Origin: Populus alba
Taxonomy: Eukaryota > Streptophyta > Magnoliopsida > Malpighiales > Salicaceae
Length of the DNA stretch: 64,000 bases
Direction: 5' to 3'
Assembly (NCBI RefSeq): GCF_005239225.2
Contig: NC_133290.1
Coordinates: 12,532,204-12,596,203 of the forward strand
The notes under the pieces were generated by a model. It was not told the origin of the DNA. It searched no databases and saw only the letters and a program-made list of their open reading frames with translations. The first letter of the stretch is position 1. Every line of letters starts with the position of its first letter. Shown here piece by piece: positions 60,716 to 64,000 of this stretch. Both the position numbers and the translations under genes were made by a program.

Positions 60716-63700
60716 AATGTTCGTACGGGCATTTTTTTATTGTTCATTTAATTTAATTTTAGCTCCATTTTCTTTTTTCTGAGGAGTTCAAGAGCAATAA
60801 TTTAAGAGAGAGTCTTTATTGCTTGTTCTCTTTTCCCGTAAAATATTTTGTCTCGACTCTTTTTGCTATGTTGATGACAACAAACTTGAAAGAACACTGT
60901 ACATAAAGTGAATGATTTGCGTATACATTCTCTTCCTTTTCGCTCCATGACCCATATTAACCGAAGTGGAGCACTCTCTTTTCTTGCATGATTTTCAGTT
61001 TTATTTATTTATTTTGGAAAACGATGAAGAGGTATCAATGTATTTCTGTGAAATCAGTTGCTGGCCAGGCCCAGGCAAAGTGGAACCACAAATGATTAAC
61101 AATGAATGCTACCAATTTCCAAACACAAGATGCGTCCGAGAAGAACTGCAGCCAAAGGGCTAAGAACCCAGAACTAATTACAGAAGCTCATTTTGTCATG
61201 AATCAAAAGGAAAGCTGACGCCTGTCTATATCAACATCCATGCACAATGAATTAGATCCAGTTTGGCACACGAGACATGGCAGAATATGATAAAATGATC
61301 TGTGAAGCTATTTATAAGTGCATTATGTGCCAAGGTTTTATGGGATCTTGATAGAGAGATCAATTTTTCTAATCTTATAGCTTTAAACGCAATCTAATTA
61401 ATCCTAAGCTATTCACTTCTCCAAATGCAAGAAGTGAATTTTGATTTTCAATCTTTGTCATTGGCGTGGTCAATTTTGAACACAGCCCTCCCTTTTGGAA
61501 TATCACCCAGATAATAAACAGGGGATATAAGCAAAATTTTCCAACCTGTGATAGGCAAGCACAAGTGGGATTGCAGCTGTAATATGATCATAGAGATCAT
61601 GTCCCACCACACCATGACTTTTTCTGCGAATTGGGAATTTAGGACCCACTTTATTGTTTTTTTAATTGACAACAACACGTGTGAGTTGGGTTTTTGGGCT
61701 CTCATCTTTCAGCACTGGGCCCCCAACAGAAAGGGGAACTGATGAGTTGTGAGCATGTGGAATTTCCCAGAAATAAAAATTTGAAGTTCCTTGCATCCAC
61801 CAAGCGAAGTAGATCAGAAAAAGTTCTGTCCTTGAAATATTATGTGAAAATGCATGGAATCCACACATGACATGTAAATCTGGACAGACATGACAAGTTC
61901 AGTACATATCTTTGCTAGCAAAGTCCTCTCAAGTGAAATTGCACGGACCATCTTTTGTGTTCTGTAATCAAAAGTGAAATGATTGTTAACAAGACCTTCA
62001 AGCACCCAATTTCCTGAATCCTCCACAGGTTTCTAAGAAACACCATGGTGTGCATCATATTTCCAAAGATCTTTGTCGAGTATTTGATCCTGGCATGCCG
62101 GTTCATCATCGAAACTTGCTAATTGAAATTACTTAATTCTCTAGTCCTAAATACTGAAGACTTCAATTGCGAATGTCCTACAAGGCAAACGTCTAGACTA
62201 TTTTTGAACTTGGCTAATGATCCCTTACATCCACCTATCAATTCAATTTGATTGAAAAACGTATCATCATTAATTAAGAACACGCAGAGACGTGAATCAG
62301 AGGCTGTCAGAGGCCCACTTCTAGCTCTGCTTTCTGTGGAACTCAAGCCAGGCTGAATAGGATAGGAGTTCAACAGTAAATAGGCATGGGGGAGATTTCT
62401 CAGGTTCGAGGGACTGAGCATGGGGACATATTTATTGGTGTCGCTGACTTGGCTCAAAGTTTCCCACAAGAACAACGAAGAGTATTCATCAACTCATCAT
62501 TTTTGTGTGGATAATATGATTGGTGTAGGAGAAGATATCTAACTTCTAAAGCACGTTAGCTCCTGGATTTAGCTCATGATTAACTCCTTGAAAGGAAGAA
62601 ATGAAAATTGTTCATACTTAATCATTATTAGTTTCTCTCAAGAGCTAGCAAATAAAGCAATACTCGTGACTCAATCTATCAGTGTACTTGCGATTAGTCA
62701 ACTATCAAATACAAATTTAGACCCAAGTACATAAAAGTTAAGGCTGTAATTTTGCAACGCTTCTAATGAAACAAAACCTTGAATTTTGAAGCCTTCTTTT
62801 TCCTAAATCGTGACCGGGTATCTCTATGAACCCACGCCGACGCTTAATTCCACAGGACTTGGTTTTTCACCTAAACAAATCTTAATCACGTGGTTAATTC
62901 CACAGGGTGTCTTTATGCTCATGCCTTTACATTGTAGTTGGAGGCACTTAAAAGATGTTCTAAATTGAAAATTACATGTTTTTTTGGATGTTTTCGATAC
63001 TTTTAATATGATAGGGATGCTAAAAATACAAAAAACGATGTGAATTAGATAATAATTTTTTCTGGGAAAATGCAGCTTAGGATCAAGAACATGAAAACAA
63101 GGACTTTAAGCAAGTTTTTCCAAAGACAGCGTAGAAACAAGGGCAATTAGTGCAGACAACACTCACTTGTCACCATATTTGTTAGTAAATACCTATCAAT
63201 CAATTCTTACAATTGGCCAAAAATGGACGCTCTGTCCATTGATTATGTCGGGAATCAAAGCTTTTATAGCCATAGCCCATAGATACTGTGAATTTCAACT
63301 TTTTCTCACGGCAGCCAGCTATTGTAAGACCCCACAACTTCAACAACTGCCCTTCAGATGACCATTCAATTATACAGCCATCTTTATAAAAATTCAAAAA
63401 AAAAAAAAAAACTAAACTTTGTCAAAATTTCCCCCTCAGAATCAATCCCAAGATTAGGAACAGAAAGCAGGCAGCAAATCTTCAAGCAAGGAAAATGTGG
63501 TTTGTGGATACTAGCAGATAGGGATATGCTTGCAGGTTGTAGACTAGGTTGTAGAGATAATCCTTATTGTTCCTGCTGTAAAGTTCAATTTCCTCATGTG
63601 TTTCATTTTTTTTTTTGTGAGATCAGGCCAATTGATCATGGTTTCTAATCTTGGCCAGTCTTATGCATCATTTGAAGCGATTCAATTTCCCCTCTCTTAT

Positions 63701-64000
63701 GATGCGCACAACACGAAAATTGAAGGCAATCATCGACTCATCCGATCGTTAATTTGGGCTGGTGTTGTCCAATTGTTTTGAATGACTTGAATCAAAATCA
63801 GTTTCATTCTTTGAATTTTAATAAAACCACCTTCTACCAGAGAAAAAGCATTTATCTTGACAACACCTAAGAGATGTAAATCTTAATCTGCTGTAGGCTA
63901 AATTATTCGTAATGCAGGAGCCATAAAACACCTAAGCTTCAAAGCTAAAAACACACTAAATAGACCTATAACCAAATGGCAAAGCAAGGACCTCATGGGC
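60716..64000. other. More balanced intergenic DNA, no recognised gene
   Basis: Several short frames on both strands (for example 62,119-62,475 minus with 118 codons, 61,448-61,705 minus, 63,358-63,648 plus) have no known motifs and no consistent splice structure. This may be promoter or non-coding-transcript DNA of a gene beyond the window. Confidence 0.4.

Noticed and set aside
62119..62475. 118-codon minus-strand frame
   Set aside because: No known motif, no splice sites connecting it to other frames, and other frames of similar length overlap the neighbourhood.
1..64000. CRISPR arrays, tRNA or rRNA genes, full-length LTR retrotransposons
   Set aside because: I looked for regular short repeats with spacers, complete cloverleaf genes, and long terminal direct repeats with gag-pol frames, and found none that hold up.

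Overview
This window is nuclear DNA of a dicot plant, most probably a poplar or other Salicaceae (inference). Three genes show plant exon structure with GT/AG introns and dicot-type proteins. The rest is very AT-rich and full of short non-autonomous repeats. A tRNA-derived SINE and a common 150-200 bp AT-rich repeat look like those I associate with Populus. There are no bacterial, organellar or CRISPR features.

Layout. 1-3,350: AT-rich DNA with two tandem duplications and several copies of the AT-rich repeat. 3,360-4,170: a less AT-rich island with no recognisable gene. 5,668-5,864: an intact SINE with perfect 17-bp target-site duplications. 6,804-13,690 (+): a 14-exon gene for an LMBR1/LMBD2-type multi-pass membrane protein of 735 residues. 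15,489-16,007 (-): a one-exon gene for a small protein with the Cys/His motif seen at the N-terminus of OCTOPUS/DUF740 proteins. 17,391-17,444: a cluster of ACGT-core (ABRE/G-box) sites. 18,480-23,120: a nest of degenerate repeats with a period near 160 bp, in opposite orientations on either side of a broken multi-pass membrane-protein ORF (19,520-20,140). 23,120-54,400: about 31 kb without a recognisable gene, holding two more SINE copies (one eroded almost entirely by C-to-T and G-to-A changes), one end of a CACTA-like transposon, a 36-bp-stem foldback, a frame-preserving 87-bp duplication, a 30-bp GC-rich minisatellite and microsatellites. 54,412-55,913 (-): a three-exon HD-Zip class I transcription factor of 328 residues in the ATHB5/6/16 group. 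56,000-64,000: its 5' region, then gene-free sequence.

The three intact genes do not form a pathway. One encodes a membrane protein, one a small and probably membrane-associated or polar protein, and one a transcription factor of the abscisic-acid/growth type. They are simply neighbours on a plant chromosome. I found no convincing new biological system. The most unusual observations are the SINE series (three copies of different age), the inverted ~160-bp arrays around an orphan membrane ORF, and the double foldback at 44.9-45.0 kb.
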